A stretch of DNA of 64,000 bases, from contig BTPP01000008.1 in assembly GCA_037102815.1 (NCBI GenBank), forward strand, positions 62,001 through 126,000, in the 5' to 3' direction. The DNA comes from Neurospora intermedia. Its lineage: Eukaryota > Ascomycota > Sordariomycetes > Sordariales > Sordariaceae. Made by a program: the position numbers and the translations under genes. Below the pieces are notes generated by a model. That model worked only from the letters and a program-made list of their open reading frames with translations, searched no databases and was not told the origin of the DNA. This document shows positions 24,004 through 36,532 of the stretch, one piece after another; within the stretch, counting starts at the first letter, position 1; the number at the start of each line of letters is the position of its first letter.

Positions 24004-24547
24004 TTTGAAAGTCCCGTCCTTTCATCGCATTTGTCACATCACGTAGTTTCATTAGGCTGGTAGCTCGTTGTAATGGTCACTAGCTTACAATATTCTTACA
24101 TAGACACTATCGTACGTAGAGGTAGACTACCTACCCTACTTTAAAGACTTCCTTTCCCTGGGCCAAGCACAACCAAAGGGAGACGCAATGGTATATCCCA
24201 TTCTCCATGATTCTCCATGTTCTTCATCCCGTACATGTACCTTTCATTAGAGGTAAGTTCCCTTGGTATCAACGAAAAGAGACCTAATAAGACGCCAATG
24301 ACCGACCACGAGTAAAGGCAAAGCCAGAACGCCTGGTAACGTGGACGAGCCACGGAAAGCATTGAAAGCCAACACACATTAGACCAGACCAAATTCTTTT
24401 CCCATCATTATACGACACAGCCCTGACCATGAGACCGAATTCCGAAACCAGATACACACCGAAGGAAAAAAAAAGAGAGAGAAACAAAAGAAAAAAAGCA
24501 AGAAAAAAGCAAGAAAAACAGGAAAAGTAGATGGGTCGAAGACACAA
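24004..24547. other. Intergenic, downstream of gpr-1-like gene
   Basis: About 540 bases, A-rich on the plus strand at 24460-24530 (GPCR 3'UTR on the minus strand). No gene is seen. Confidence 0.55.
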
Positions 24548-26920
24548 TCATAACGAGCCATCCCTAATGACTCGCACGGTGCCCAACCGATTGGGATCCA
24601 TCGGCCCCTTTTTGCCGCTCTTCTTCTTACCACTGGCACCAGCACCGCCACTACAATGGCTCCTCGTCTCCAGAAAATCATCGGCATCCTTCATCACCGT
24701 CGAATGAACACCATAGCCGTTGTACGAGCCTCCATTCCCGTTTCTCCACGCTTTATACCCCTGCGTAGGCTTTTTGGTAGTAGCAGCAGCAGCAGCAGTA
24801 GCAGCAGCAGCGGCAGTAGTAGTAGAAGACAAAGGAGGAGGAGGAGGAGGACAAGGCAACCCATCACTACCCAGCCGAACCCCTCTCTGTCCATGTCCAT
24901 GTCCATGTCCACCACCACCACCACCCATCATCATCATGTTGACAACTGCAGTACGTGCGTCGCTAGTGGTCGTCGTCCCCGCCGGTCTTCCTCTTCTTCT
25001 ACGTCTTCTTCTCTCCCACCACCTCCCCAAGGAACTCCGTTTCCACAACCCGTCCACTTCCTCCTTCAACACCACCCACGTCGTCGCCGCAAAGATCACC
25101 GCGTTCCACACCCCCTGCAGCGGCAACACCACCGCGCTCGCCAGATTGAGCGGGTAACTGGTATCTTTGGGGTAAAGCAACGAGTGCACCCGGTTGATGC
25201 TGGACGGCGTCCAGGTGACCAGGATGGAAATGGCAAAGACGAAGGAAGTCCGCAGGTAGGCAAGCTTGATGGGGTCGAGGCGGTGGAGCTTGGCCCAGAA
25301 TTTGCGAAAGGGACGGCGGAGGGAGGACCGGAGAGTGTGGAAGCGTGAGGCGGATTGGTGCCCGCCGGAGGAGGAGGAGGCGTGGACATGGTGCGTGCCC
25401 GTGGTGGTAGTGTTCGAGGTGCGGTTGTAAGAGGAGTACGTGTGGCCGTAGCCGGGACCGTGGTGGTAGGGACGGTCCCCTTGGGAGATGTATGTGGTGG
25501 TTTTTTTGAGGCTGGATTTTGGGACCCCGTTGTGAGTGGTCTCGTTGGTTGCGTGGTGGACGTGGACACCAAAGGGAGGGGAGCTAGAGCCGGCGTAGAC
25601 GGCGGCGGGAGGGACGATGTGGTCTTCGCTGGAAGAGGAAGACGAGGAGTAGTTGGAGTCCCAAGGGTGAATACCGTTGTTCTGACCCGGGGGGTGGGTG
25701 GCTAGGGGGACCTCCGTAATGGACGGGGCCGGTGAGGTCGGGGTCATCGGTTGGAAGTCGGTGTTGTCGGAGATGTTGACTTCGACTTGGGTCGTGACGG
25801 TGCCATAGCAGCCTGGATGATTGGAGAGATCCTGTGTGCGTGCGGCAAGGAAGTGTCAGCAAGGGGTAGACATAAATCTTGCATGCTTGGGAAGTGGTAC
25901 GACAGTAGTGCCATAGCGTGGTGTTACATGGGAAGGGGGATGAAGGAAGCAAAAGAGCCAAGTGGAAAGCCGATGTTGTAAAGGTAAGGTAGTAGTAAAG
26001 TGCAACTAACCATGGGAATAACAGTAGGGCATGGCGAATCCCGGCCAGCGCTGATACCGTAGCTGTGCTTCTCGCCTAGTTCTATGTGTTCAGATCCAGA
26101 GTAGTTTTTCCCTTGGTTGCTGAATGTCAAATTCCGTAGCTGATTACGCTGATGAAACACTTGATAGCCCACGGCGAGGTATACCAGTCCGGAGAGAAAG
26201 ATGCACGTCCAAATAGGTAAATAGTAGGTGTAAATCCGCAGAGGATTCCATGTGTCGGCTATCCAGCACCACAACTGCCAAGAGAGTCAGCATCTCGTGA
26301 GCAAACTACCCTCACAAGGGTTGAGATCCATACCGTGGCATTTCCATAGTAGCGAGTGGTAGCAGGACTGTGAGCAAGGAGGACGATTGCCGGAACCGAA
26401 GGAAGTCCATAGCACACCAGGCAATACAACCAGAGGTAGTCGCGAAAAGCGTTCGGGTTTAGGGCGAAGAAGAAAACCAGAAAGACATTTATTGCCATGG
26501 CAAGTGACCACCACGGGTCTGATTGCATGAACCTGAGGAGAAGTGTGTCAACGTGTTGTCCATCTCAGCTAAATCTCACCATAAGTTCACTTACATCTCA
26601 AGAAGAAACGCCTGCGTGTGGCAGAGCGCCGAGTTCTCGCCGGCCACGATACCCGCATAGCCGATAAAGCATGCTGTGCTAGCCCCGACATTGGCGATAG
26701 AGGCAAAGAGGATGAAAGTGTTGGGTACTGTCCGAACTCGCTTGAAGAGGCCATAGGCGATGAATATCAGGAACACCCCAAGCAAGCTAAGAGAGGCGCC
26801 AATCCTCTCAACATGCTCGATGGTGTTCCGCTGTGTCTGTGTGAGATTCATGTAGCCTTGACTGTATTCCACAGGCGGTTGTTCGACCTGAGCCTGGGTG
26901 GTGCCGGTGAACTCGTCCAT
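24548..26920 (-). CDS. gpr-1: cAMP receptor-like G-protein-coupled receptor
   Basis: Four exons in coding order: 26920-26595, 26532-26334, 26274-26011 and 25831-24548, in compatible phases, giving 690 aa. Seven hydrophobic helices are visible. The first five lie in exons 1-3 (the third exon rebuilds ATLWCWIADTWNPLRIYTYY, a strongly conserved block of fungal cAMP receptor-like GPCRs). Two more lie in exon 4 (AYLRTSFVFAISILVTWTPSSINR, then ASAVVLPLQGVWNAVIFAATTWV). The third cytosolic loop is long, about 190 residues, and Ser/Thr/His-rich. The C-terminal tail holds Arg, Gly/His, Pro and Ala runs. Neurospora GPR-1 is reported to act in female sexual development (perithecial beak and ostiole); assigning this gene to gpr-1 rests on remembered similarity and on its closeness to hak-1. 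The ligand is unknown. The start ATG at 26920 is followed by a short extracellular N-terminus without a signal peptide, normal for the family. Confidence 0.88.
24777..24850. repeat. Trinucleotide repeat coding poly-Ala and Pro/Ser in the GPCR tail
   Basis: AGC/AGT-type units on the plus strand are read on the minus strand as runs of Ala (GCT/GCC) and adjacent Ser/Thr, next to a GGA run read as poly-Pro. The array lies in the last exon and keeps frame, so length changes would alter only the cytosolic tail. Confidence 0.8.
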
Positions 26921-29900
26921 GGTGAAGGAGGGGAGGCGAAAATATCTTAAGTGGATTGAGGAACAGGGATAGATTAATTGGCCAAGCCGTGTCTTTGGCT
27001 TCAGACCTGTGTTTGGGCTGAGAGACGGCGTAGCAATCTTCACAACCCAGGGTCGGAAACCCGATTTGGAATGTGTTGGACCGCACGTGGCTTAACCTCT
27101 CAAAGCAAGACTGCTGCAAGTGCAGAAAGCGGCAGAGCAAGCAGGAATGCCCAAGATCCCGCGGGGTTGGGGACTGTGTGGTGGTAGCTGGGTGTCGCGT
27201 GTGGGCTTGAGTCTCTTGCGGCTGTAGAAGCAGGCTGACTTCATCGAGCCAGTAGGATCCGGAGCGAGCCCACCCACCCAACGGTCACTCCCCGCGTTCA
27301 GAAACGAATAAGCAAAGAATTAGAAGGCTTAGAAGCGTCCCCCGCCTATCTCCACACACTAATGACGAGCCACTGCCGGTGCGATTCGAGAGGCCGATCG
27401 GTCGGGAAGCCGGCCGCGGAAACGTTAGTGAAATCAGGCTGAGGCGAGTATCAGATGCAAGCCGTCTATTGCGAAGATGTTTGCTCCCGCACAACTCGCA
27501 TAAAGTATTGGACCTCCTGGCGGCGTCTCTACTTCCAGGACGATGGATGGTCGGCAGATCAGTTGACCCTTGAATTGAGGCGCGTTATAAACGGTGTGAA
27601 TTGGTCGTGGGTTGACAGTGGACATAAAGAGAAGGGAAGATTTCGAGAACAGAAACCTTGGAGGATGGTTTGTCTGGGGAAAATGCGGGATGAAAGACAG
27701 CTGAACGGCAGCCACAAAACACGCGCTTAGTCGATTACACGAATGGACTGGATTTCACCTCAAGAAACTCGGCCACAGTCCTTGGGTCTTGATTTGGGGG
27801 GAGATGGCGGTCTTGATTTTTGGCAGCGATTCGACGCGGTACTGGAAATTTGTCCACCCTCCAACAGATGGGACTTTGGTCCTTATATTTCCCCGCAACT
27901 GCTTTCACCGCGGATGTGAAAAGAAATTGCGTAAAAATGCTCAGCAAACTATGGAAGTCCCGCTGTATAGCATGTATCAGTTTAGTTGCGCTTCCGCGCT
28001 CCGGGGGTGCTGTCGGGTGCTGAAGAGTTTCTGATGTTTGTCTGAGTATTGTATAGAGGTAGGTAAGTGTGCGGTAGTCCTCCCAGCATATGGCGAGGCA
28101 CGAACCCGTCTCTCTCGTCCCTAACTCCCTAACACGAGGGAAGTAACATGGGCCTTGCGGAGAGCAACCAGTATCCAGCAGGAGATTTAGTGTTGTATCA
28201 TGCAAGCCACCGGTAAGTCGGAAAGCAAACTTGCCTTCCGTCTTTGTGTGAGGGTCGGGTGCAAAACAAATGCCTTTCTGGGGCTCTAACTGTTTGACAC
28301 GCATTTGATGGAAAGGGGGCCATCCAACATCACCATGTTAACACCAGAAGCATCCTAGCAACTTGAAGCATGTTGTAAAGTTGAAGGGCACTCCTCGAAT
28401 TGGCAGTTTGATGCCAGCGCGATTTGTCCAACGCCAACAAGAGACAGCAGATGTCCTCTGGCAAGCTGTCGTGATGTGCACGGGGGAAACACTCGATAAC
28501 CGAGACGTGCTTACGATCCGGTTTCTTCATATCGCTCTGCTTTCCTGGCCCTGAGCTGGTGTGCTGTGTCCCAGTCCGTCTGGCCAGGGAGATTGACTCG
28601 AGCCAGATTACTTGTGTGACCTCGCTATGGGTATCCGCCGGGTTCATTGGTCGAAGCGGAACTCGTCGAGGTTCACAACATATGGAACCCATCAGCTGCA
28701 ATATGTTTCCCAGACAAGACGGTTTTAGTGCTCCCAGTGTAGGGGTAAAACATGATACGGACGATGATGCGAATCGAAGACAATATTGGCCGGCAGTCAT
28801 TGTTGAGAACAACGAAACGTCTTCCACCTATAGATGCAGGCTGAATCGGACACTGGTCAGAAAGCGGTTGCCGGCCTCGATCTTGATAGTCTTGGTAGTT
28901 GGACGTTAGTACATCTGTAAACCTGGTGTCGAACAGGGGTCTGGCCATATGCGTAGGGCCATTGTAGGCACGGGATGCTTGTTTGCCCTCTGCAGAGGGA
29001 TTGGCAGCATCGTTATGCCCCGGTGGTGTGAGGTCAGTGAGGATGTATGCAGTTTAGTTCCAGACAAGGTTTGCCAAATAGTCCACGTCGTGAGAGCAGC
29101 AACCAACCACTTAAGGTTATCCCAAACTCCATGGGTAGCGGTAGGATTGGAGGACCTTATAAAAGGAACGGTGAGAGCTCCAAAGCAAAGAAACCGCAGA
29201 AAAGAAGCAAAACCAGATCTCCACGCTTACTGGGTAGGTGGCGCTTGACAGTTTTCTTGGCTGTCAAATCACAGGAGCCTTCAAGGACGAGAATGATCGC
29301 CATTTCCCAATCCAATCTCTCCATGCAAAAATACGATGGCACCGTACCGTCCCGTCTCCTCCCCGGGCATGTTACATATTGTTTTTTCTTCGTTTTCGAC
29401 ATCAATGGCACCCTTGAGCCGGATCACGACCAATGGCCCAGGAACTTCCGTTGCCAAGAGCTGCGAGGGAGTCATTTGTGAGGTTGTAGGGGACATGAAA
29501 GTCAAACATACCACTTCGAAACAACGACCAAATGGAAGAGCAAGAAGTATAGATATGCCCTTTCTCCCTCACGCCGCGACAAAGAAATTTCCTTGGCTTG
29601 AGTGGCCAGAGTGGAGTGTATGACTTTCCGGGTCCTTTGTTTCGACGGGTAGTTGCGTGCCCTGTATGCGACAACGGCCGCCTCATCCCGGTCCTGATTG
29701 GTGATTGAACCTAAAGGTACGACACAACGTGCAGATCCAATCTGATATAACCCCATTGTCTGCTGGACTTGCGGTCACAGAAGTAACCTGCCGGCTTGGC
29801 GGTGCAGACAACGAGCACAGAGTTCCAGCCATGATAATAGGAACATGAGGCAGATCAGGTGGGTTGCCGATGAGGCGATAGTAGGCGCGAGCGACGGTCT

Positions 29901-30897
29901 CCCTCCCAGACCTTTTGGGATTGTAAAGAATGAGTGATCTACCGAAGCTTTGTGTAAGCGGAATAAAATCAGAGCCCTTCATTCCACTGTGAATTATTGT
30001 GCGGTAACACCAGGCCACAAACACCAAGGGTAATGATCATCTTCACCTACCAACCTACCTCTTACCAACAGGTCATACCTCTGGGTAACAGTGACCTGAT
30101 ATCGCGGCTCCGTGGTTGTGAACACACTAGGCATTCTGCTGTGCTCCGTGAGAGCGTTGGTTCCCTGGCCACTCGCTGATCCATGCGGTTTTTGGAGGGG
30201 ACTGACTTATTCGTACCTCATCGTTAGACAGCCAGGGGCCTGATGCCCATGCTTTGTAGTGACATGATGCTGTAACATCGAGATCCGCTCGTAGCTGTAC
30301 CTGCATTAGTTACCTGGCCCGCGTTGAGTGGTGAGAATCGCAATAGTGTCTTAGACGCCAAAAGGAAAGACTCACATTGTTCTGCCTCATAACCATTCAT
30401 GTGCCCTTCGTCAGTTCACAGTCGTTTCGTGTCTGTGGTCTGTGGTATTCCTTCACGTTATTATGTTTGTTCAAAAAAGAGCTGTTTATGTGTTTAGCAA
30501 TTTCGGCTTCATTGGCCAAACATCTGATTGCGCTCGGGAAGACAGCTACGGGAAAGCAAACATCAACTGCACGCCTGTTCTGGGTGGCTCGTTGCAGCCT
30601 TCTAGACGACGAATGGTCTGAAAGCCACCGCATTAATCGCATCTCCTAAGATTCCATCGCCACTGAGCAGGTTGCTGGGTGGAAGGTGATATTGGTTGTG
30701 GCACTATCACAACTCTCGGCACTCCCATCCACCTAGGGTACATGGACTACATGTCAACCCAAACTTTCTTGCTGTTTTCTTGACACTCAAGGCTAACTTA
30801 CACCAAGGATCTGTGAAAGCATCATTTGTGGCTCGCTACTTATGTCCCATTACCACGCTGCTTCTTGCTTCCCATGTGAACAATCCTAATCGCCGAT
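26921..30897. other. Long gene-poor region upstream of gpr-1-like gene
   Basis: About 4 kb in which I find no protein gene with domain support. The largest frame (27735-28304, minus, 189 codons) has no hydrophobic pattern, motif or consistent codon bias. The part nearest 26921 is the GPCR promoter and leader. Non-coding transcripts cannot be excluded from sequence alone. Confidence 0.5.
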
Positions 30898-33462
30898 TCA
30901 CCGTGTGTAGGTCCCCTCAATCACATAGTCTTTCTTCGGCCCCTTGACTTGGTAGGCTAGAGACCAATCTTTGAGGTTGACGGCCTTGAAGTTGAAGCGG
31001 TAGTCGACGTCGTAAAAGTCGTCGATGCATAGATGTCCAGCGTTTGCTCGCCATGCTTGGGGTGCATCCTCAGTCTCTGTGTCCGGAATGACGAACTCCA
31101 CTTGGTGGAACAGATAATCCGCCTTCTTTTGATCGTCGGTCTTGACGAACCAGACGCTCAGCTTGTCTTTCTTTTCATCATACCGCCAAACATATCTCCT
31201 CGTAGCACGGAAAGAGAAGCCGTTAGAGGCAGTGAACATTCCTTCCTCAACGTAGAGATACTCCAACCCGATATCGTCATCTTTTTCAGAAGCAGCATCA
31301 TGCTCGGCTTCACGTCCATCTCTTGTACGTTCCCTGAGCAGGAACCTGGCAGTACCACTGAAATGCCCGCTCGGGTGAGTGGGAAGACGACTCACAAGAT
31401 CCCTCTCAAGCTTCCATTCCCCTAAAAGGGAACGGAAGACGGCTTTTGCAACAAACCTTGCCGAGGAAGCACCAGACCATGCTGTGCTCTCAGTCTGCTG
31501 AATGGACTTTGTGGTTTCTGTACGCTGTGCCTCACTTGTTCGCTTTGCGGGATAGCGTGCTGGTGTCAGGATGTTCATGCTCTGGTCAGCTGGTGGAACT
31601 CGAGGCATTTCCCCCAACGGTGGTATGCGGTCAATTTCTAGAGCCCTCGAAAACTCCTGCATGAGCCATGGGTAATCGCCCATGGGAAACTGAGAAACTC
31701 GAGGATCAGTTCGCAGAGCCAAAGTCCGCTCAATGGAATCATCTTCATCAAGAGCTGCAGCCATCCTGGGAGGAAGTGACAGAGAAGCAGGTCCCCCGGC
31801 CGCCCACAAAGCTGTGACAAAGCGGGCTTGCATCTCCATGACACCCCAATAGGGTGATCGGTAGAAACCCACAAACCCCAAGGAGGGAATTGCCGGATGA
31901 TGGGTACCGTGAAAGGCCAAGGCAACAGTAGTGTTCAGGTCAGAGGGCACCACCGACAAGGTCTCTTGAACAGAGGACGGCAGGAAAGAGATGGACGATG
32001 CTGCCTCGAAGCCAGTTGCGAGCACGACTGCCGCCACATTGTCGATTTTGCTTACCTCTCCCCGAGCTGTTGTGACGGTGACAGTATCGCCGGTCAGCGA
32101 GTCTAGTTTTCCACGTGACACCGAGATGAGCCCGCTGCGGACAAAGTCTGCATAAGTGTCACTAACGGCCAGATAAGGGGGCTGGTCCGTGTCGGTGTTT
32201 GTAATGGCCAGACTGGATGAGAAGTCAGATTGATCAGTCCCTAGCATTGTTTCAAAGATTGAGTGACGTGTCTTTGCCGCCTCTATCGAGACATGGCCTT
32301 GCATATTGGTCAGATTATCCGGTCTGTTGGCCAGGTTATATGAACAGAGATCCATGGGCAAGAAGGGCGGTGCGGGCGACGCGGGCTAGCCAGAAGACAC
32401 ACAAGTCAGCGCAAAAGCACCAAGAGAAAACAGCCGGGGACATGGATGGAAGATGGGCACCTTTGGTGAGGTAAAGAGTGGAAAGACCCATACAGGCCTC
32501 TGGGAAATATGGTGAATCGAGTACTGGTCCAAGTGCTGAAGCGGGCTCGAGCCAGGCGCGTGCAATGCCGAGGAGAGGTGGGTTGCGATAGTACCGGCTA
32601 TCTCGACACCCGACATTTGGCCTCCGACCACCACGATCTTGCGCCCGACACCTTTTGTCTGTTCGAGTAACGCGGCGAGAGTCCGGTACTGACTGCTGTG
32701 GATCACTGGTATATCACCACTAGCGGCCACTGGTGGAGGTATTACCGGTTTGCCGAAGAAACCAGATGCGACGAGTAGGTAATCGAACGTATGGTCGAGC
32801 TGTTGGCCATCTTGAGAGCATGTCCGGACCTTCCACTTGGCTCCCTCGACACTTTGGTCAGATGGTTGAAGCAGCTCAGAGTGAACGACGCGCTGGCCAA
32901 GGTGGAGCTTGACGTCCCGGCAGTATCGATCATGGTATGCCTCAAGATAGCGTCCAATGTGCCAAGCTCTGGGAAATTTGGGGGCGTCATCGGGCCATGC
33001 CAGGTCGCTGAACTGGACGGTATGTTTGCTCTGGTTAGCTACCATGAGCGGGTGAACCAAACCGGCGTTGTCGTCCTTCCTCGACGGCCAAAGACCGCCC
33101 ACACGGTTCTGTGCTTCGAAGATGGTGACATCGAAGGTCCCCTTGGGCTGGTCATGGAGGAGTGACTTGGCTGCAACTAAACCAGACGGGCCAGCACCTG
33201 TAGAAAGGAGTGGTTAGAAAGCCATGGCTGCACAGAAATGATATGTGGCGGTATTCGGCGTTGAGGGAAGAGTGGATGGGTTGAAAAGTGGCATGTTTGA
33301 TGTTGATGTTGGCGACACATGTGCAAGCGCGTATGGTAGTGTTGAAAGGGAAAAGAAATGAAGAAGAGAAGGCACGAGTAAACACTGATGGCTTGGAAGT
33401 GGAAGTGAAGTGAAGGCAAACATGAACACACCAACAATGCAAACTTTCTTTGAAGCCGCCAT
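30898..33462 (-). CDS. Flavin-containing monooxygenase fused to a C-terminal DUF6314-like domain
   Basis: Three exons in coding order: 33462-33432, 33197-32461 and 32385-30898, total 751 aa. The 31-base first exon gives MAASKKVCIVG, and splicing completes the FAD-binding GAGPSG (residues 11-16). Next come RVGGLW, the second nucleotide-binding VVVGGQMSG, an FMO-like IHSSQYR and the VLATGFE motif. From about residue 600 a separate domain begins (GEWKLERDL, GHFSGTARF, EEGMFTASNGFSFRATRRYVWRY shared pattern) and ends in CIDDFYDVDYRF and VKGPKKDYVIEGTY. It fits DUF6314, which some fungal FMOs carry. FMO modules use NADPH, FAD and O2 to oxidise N or S atoms or perform Baeyer-Villiger steps; the substrate is unknown. 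Intron 2 uses a weak donor (AAG|GTGCCC), and failing to splice it would end translation at the TAG of the acceptor. Confidence 0.85.
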
Positions 33463-35241
33463 GAAGCCACGTCTCCAACTGGACGGTCCGAGAGAGCGGA
33501 GGTTGGGGAATACGGCCCGGGGGCGTGCGGTGGCTCGGACCAGTATGTTGAGTGGTGACTCGGTGTGGTCGATCGCGATGTCGATAGTATCAATGTAGAG
33601 GGGGGAGCAGCTTCAGGTGAGAAACTGAAGCAGGGGCAGCTCAACCTCCTAGAGCACTTGGATTAGGTTTGTCGGGTGCTGGGGAGCGACAGAACAACTC
33701 GTCAAGATATGACAGAGAGTAACGGTGGCTGGTGCCGCGGTTTACGTGCAGTGCCTCACCACTACGAGACGGGATGGCCAACTTCTTCAAGTTGTGTCGC
33801 TGTCTGCCGCTGTCCTTTCAATTCCCTTCCTTTTTGGTGATGAGGTGTGGTTTGATGACCGACTGGAGTGTACTGAGCAGAGTCACAGTTGCCCGGCTGG
33901 CTGTGAGTGGAGTCACATTTCATCCGATATTCCCGATTGACAGCAGACCTCAGCTGGCAGAAGTGACAGTAGCATTGCAGGGATCAGGCTTGGGGCGATG
34001 TCCGGCAGCTGTCAGCTTCAAGATGGAATGAGGGGTGAGGGGTCAGACCAATTACCAATTGAAAGTCTCCTCAAGCGGGGAACAGAAAAGTTGGGGGAAG
34101 GTCAAGTTAAGCTTTAGGCGGGAATGGGGAAGGCGCAGATCTCCCCGCACCAAGCGACCCCACAGACTAAATTACAGTGGAGTTCCGGTAGACGTTACAG
34201 ACTTGCCGAGCAGCATCACGGGACCGCTTGAGTGAGAGAAAAGATTGAAGGAGCGAAACATCAGAACATGAAATATGTATTATTCCTTTCGCAAAACCTA
34301 CCCGATACAACTTGTCACGGTTGGCCATCTCGCGCGCCATTTGCGTAAACAGTCAGCCAAATAAAGATGAAGACATTTAGTGTGTTTTGTCTCCACGAAT
34401 AGGTACTGGTGATCGCATAATTAACCTTACTTTCCACACGCCCATTGAGGGCCAGGCAGAAGCTGTCGGGAGTTCGGTATAATGCCTCCCGGACAGTTTG
34501 ATATCTGTACTTGTAAGTGCCTCGCACTCCAGACCTTTCATTCAAGTGACAAGAGCGCTCTTTGCGTGTTCCTCATCATCATATCCTATCTTGAGCTTCG
34601 AAATAGTTGTTCATTGTCGGCTTAGGTTTTAAAAGTCTCTTATATTAAGACAACGACCTGTTGATGTGCAATTTAGAAAGGGTTTGTGCCGTTGTATACC
34701 CGAAGAACAAGTAACGAGGGGAATGCTGTTTTTTATTGTTAGTGATCCGCTAATTGCCTCTGTTTCCCAGCGCACCGAGTTCCAACAACATGGTCCAAAG
34801 TCCGAACTCACACGGAAGCCTCCATTCAGTCGGGTCATGAAAACTGAAGTGGAGCACAGGACTCGAGGGCTCCATGCCGGCCACGGTCCGCGTGCCGTCT
34901 GGCAAACATCTGGATCTGCCACCGCTGCCTCTTTGGTACTTGCCGTTCCAAGAATCCAGGCCAGGGCTTTCATCCTCTAATTTTGCCTTTTTTGCAAAGA
35001 CAAACATCACAACGATCCCACTCCATAATCCACGCTTCCAGCAAAGCAGTCCCAGCGCTTTGGATCCGGAATCGCGCTCCCCGTCTATCTTGAGTGGCCT
35101 GCGACACCAACAAGTCAATACAAACGCCTATCACTACCGTGCTCTTCAGCTGACCGCCCGACCCCGTCGGCTGCCTTGTCCACACACACATGACAGTAGC
35201 CGAAGCCGGACCGATATCAAGAGACATCAGCCGCCCCCCAC
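33463..35241. other. Intergenic region upstream of the monooxygenase
   Basis: About 1.8 kb with no supported gene. It includes the promoter of the minus-strand monooxygenase. Short open frames on both strands lack motifs. Confidence 0.5.
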
Positions 35242-36532
35242 CATGAAATCCAGCCTGGACGCCTGGTTGTCGAGTTCGGGGCCATTTGCCCCCGCCACTC
35301 CGGAGCAGACGGCGCAGACGGTGCAGGTGTTTGATGACGCCAAGTCCAATATACCACCACCACCACCCCCACCATCAAAAGCCTCGAGGTACCCTGCCGC
35401 CATGGCAACACGACATCCACCACATAGCGTATCCATACTCCAATCATAGTATACGCATCACCTGCCTATCTGGACGACAGCCGCTCAAGAAAGGGATTCC
35501 CTGGATTGCCATGGATCCAACGGCCAACCTCAAGCGCTAAATTGCGAGTCGCTTGGTTGTGTAGCCGGACACCCGACGCACTGCACCTTTCCAGAGACCT
35601 TCGACATGGCCCTCTTCGGGAGCTGGCAGATCTCGCTCGTCGTTTGGCACAATTCTCCTAATTGCTCCTGCAGCCATACCATTCCATCGCACAGTCCTCG
35701 AGTCGAGAGCCACAGGAAACAGCCATGGCTTTATCAACACTACCGATGTTGAGCTCCTAACCGCCATGGAAAAAGATTGTCGATGCCACATGGCCCTTGG
35801 CTATGGTACCTGAATGACCCGGTGTCCAAGTCCCAGTCCTTAGTCTGCCAGTCATCTACCAAGAAAATGGTGGCTTTCTTATCGTCAGGGGAGGAAGCAC
35901 AGAAGCAAGCTAGAAAACCGCTTCTCGTCTTGGCAGCTTCTCGCTTGTCCTGGCACACTGCGTACCGGTACCTGAAGAGCTAGTCCAGAGGCTTCTATGG
36001 CCCGACCCGATCGATAGCGCTATCGTGGGGTTGATGTTGCCCAAGCCAAGAGGAGACTTGACCGCCGAGACTGCCCAGGTAAGTGCCCACTAGCCTCCTT
36101 CCAAAAAACTACAGCCCATGCCCTTAGTCACAGACACATACAAGTACCGGATCACAGCCCTACACACATTGGACCCCGTCTATGTTTATATCTGTCCTTG
36201 TTCAAGGGAAAAAAAAAAAGGAAGAAAAAAGACCACAGTTTGCCTCTGAACAAGACGGCCACGGTTCGCTTTGGAGGCAGGTTGGACAGACGCAATGGAC
36301 GTGACGGCCGCTTGCAGCAGCTTGGTGACACGGTTCAACTAGTGCAAGGAGCTGCAAATCCTTCGTTATTTTCCCAAAAACATCGTCAAGATTTTCGTAG
36401 CTAATTGCTTTTCTTCTTGCTGAGTACAGCCACAGATCTGGCGGAACGTCCTCAGCACGTGGATCGCAAGTAGTCCTACCAGACAGCGGCTGCTTGCTCA
36501 TAGGCCGCTATTGCAGGCGAGACCTGCCAAAC
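35242..36532 (+). pseudogene. Possible decayed gene, GNAT acetyltransferase-like fragments
   Basis: Coding-like fragments occur in order on the plus strand but in changing frames. A start MKSSLDAWLSSSGPFAP at 35242 runs into PPPPPPPSKASRYP, a beginning I associate with some fungal GNAT acetyltransferases. Near 35585-35655 one frame reads TFPETFDMALFGSWQIS then LVVWHNSPN, resembling the family's YP-[ED]-F and VAVW...SP blocks. Near 35915-36078 another frame reads LVLAHCVPVPEELVQRLL and VGLMLPKPRGDLTAETAQ before a GTAAGT donor. A possible last exon follows an acceptor near 36437 (IWRNVLSTWIASSPTRQ). Stops and frame changes separate the pieces, and no set of introns that I can find joins them all. 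The pieces may also belong to a rapidly evolving gene or be chance. The family guess rests on weak, remembered similarity. Confidence 0.35.

Noticed and set aside
27735-28304. 189-codon minus-strand frame
   Set aside because: No domain or codon bias; contains no recognisable pattern although a short DTG triplet occurs, which alone is not evidence of a protease.
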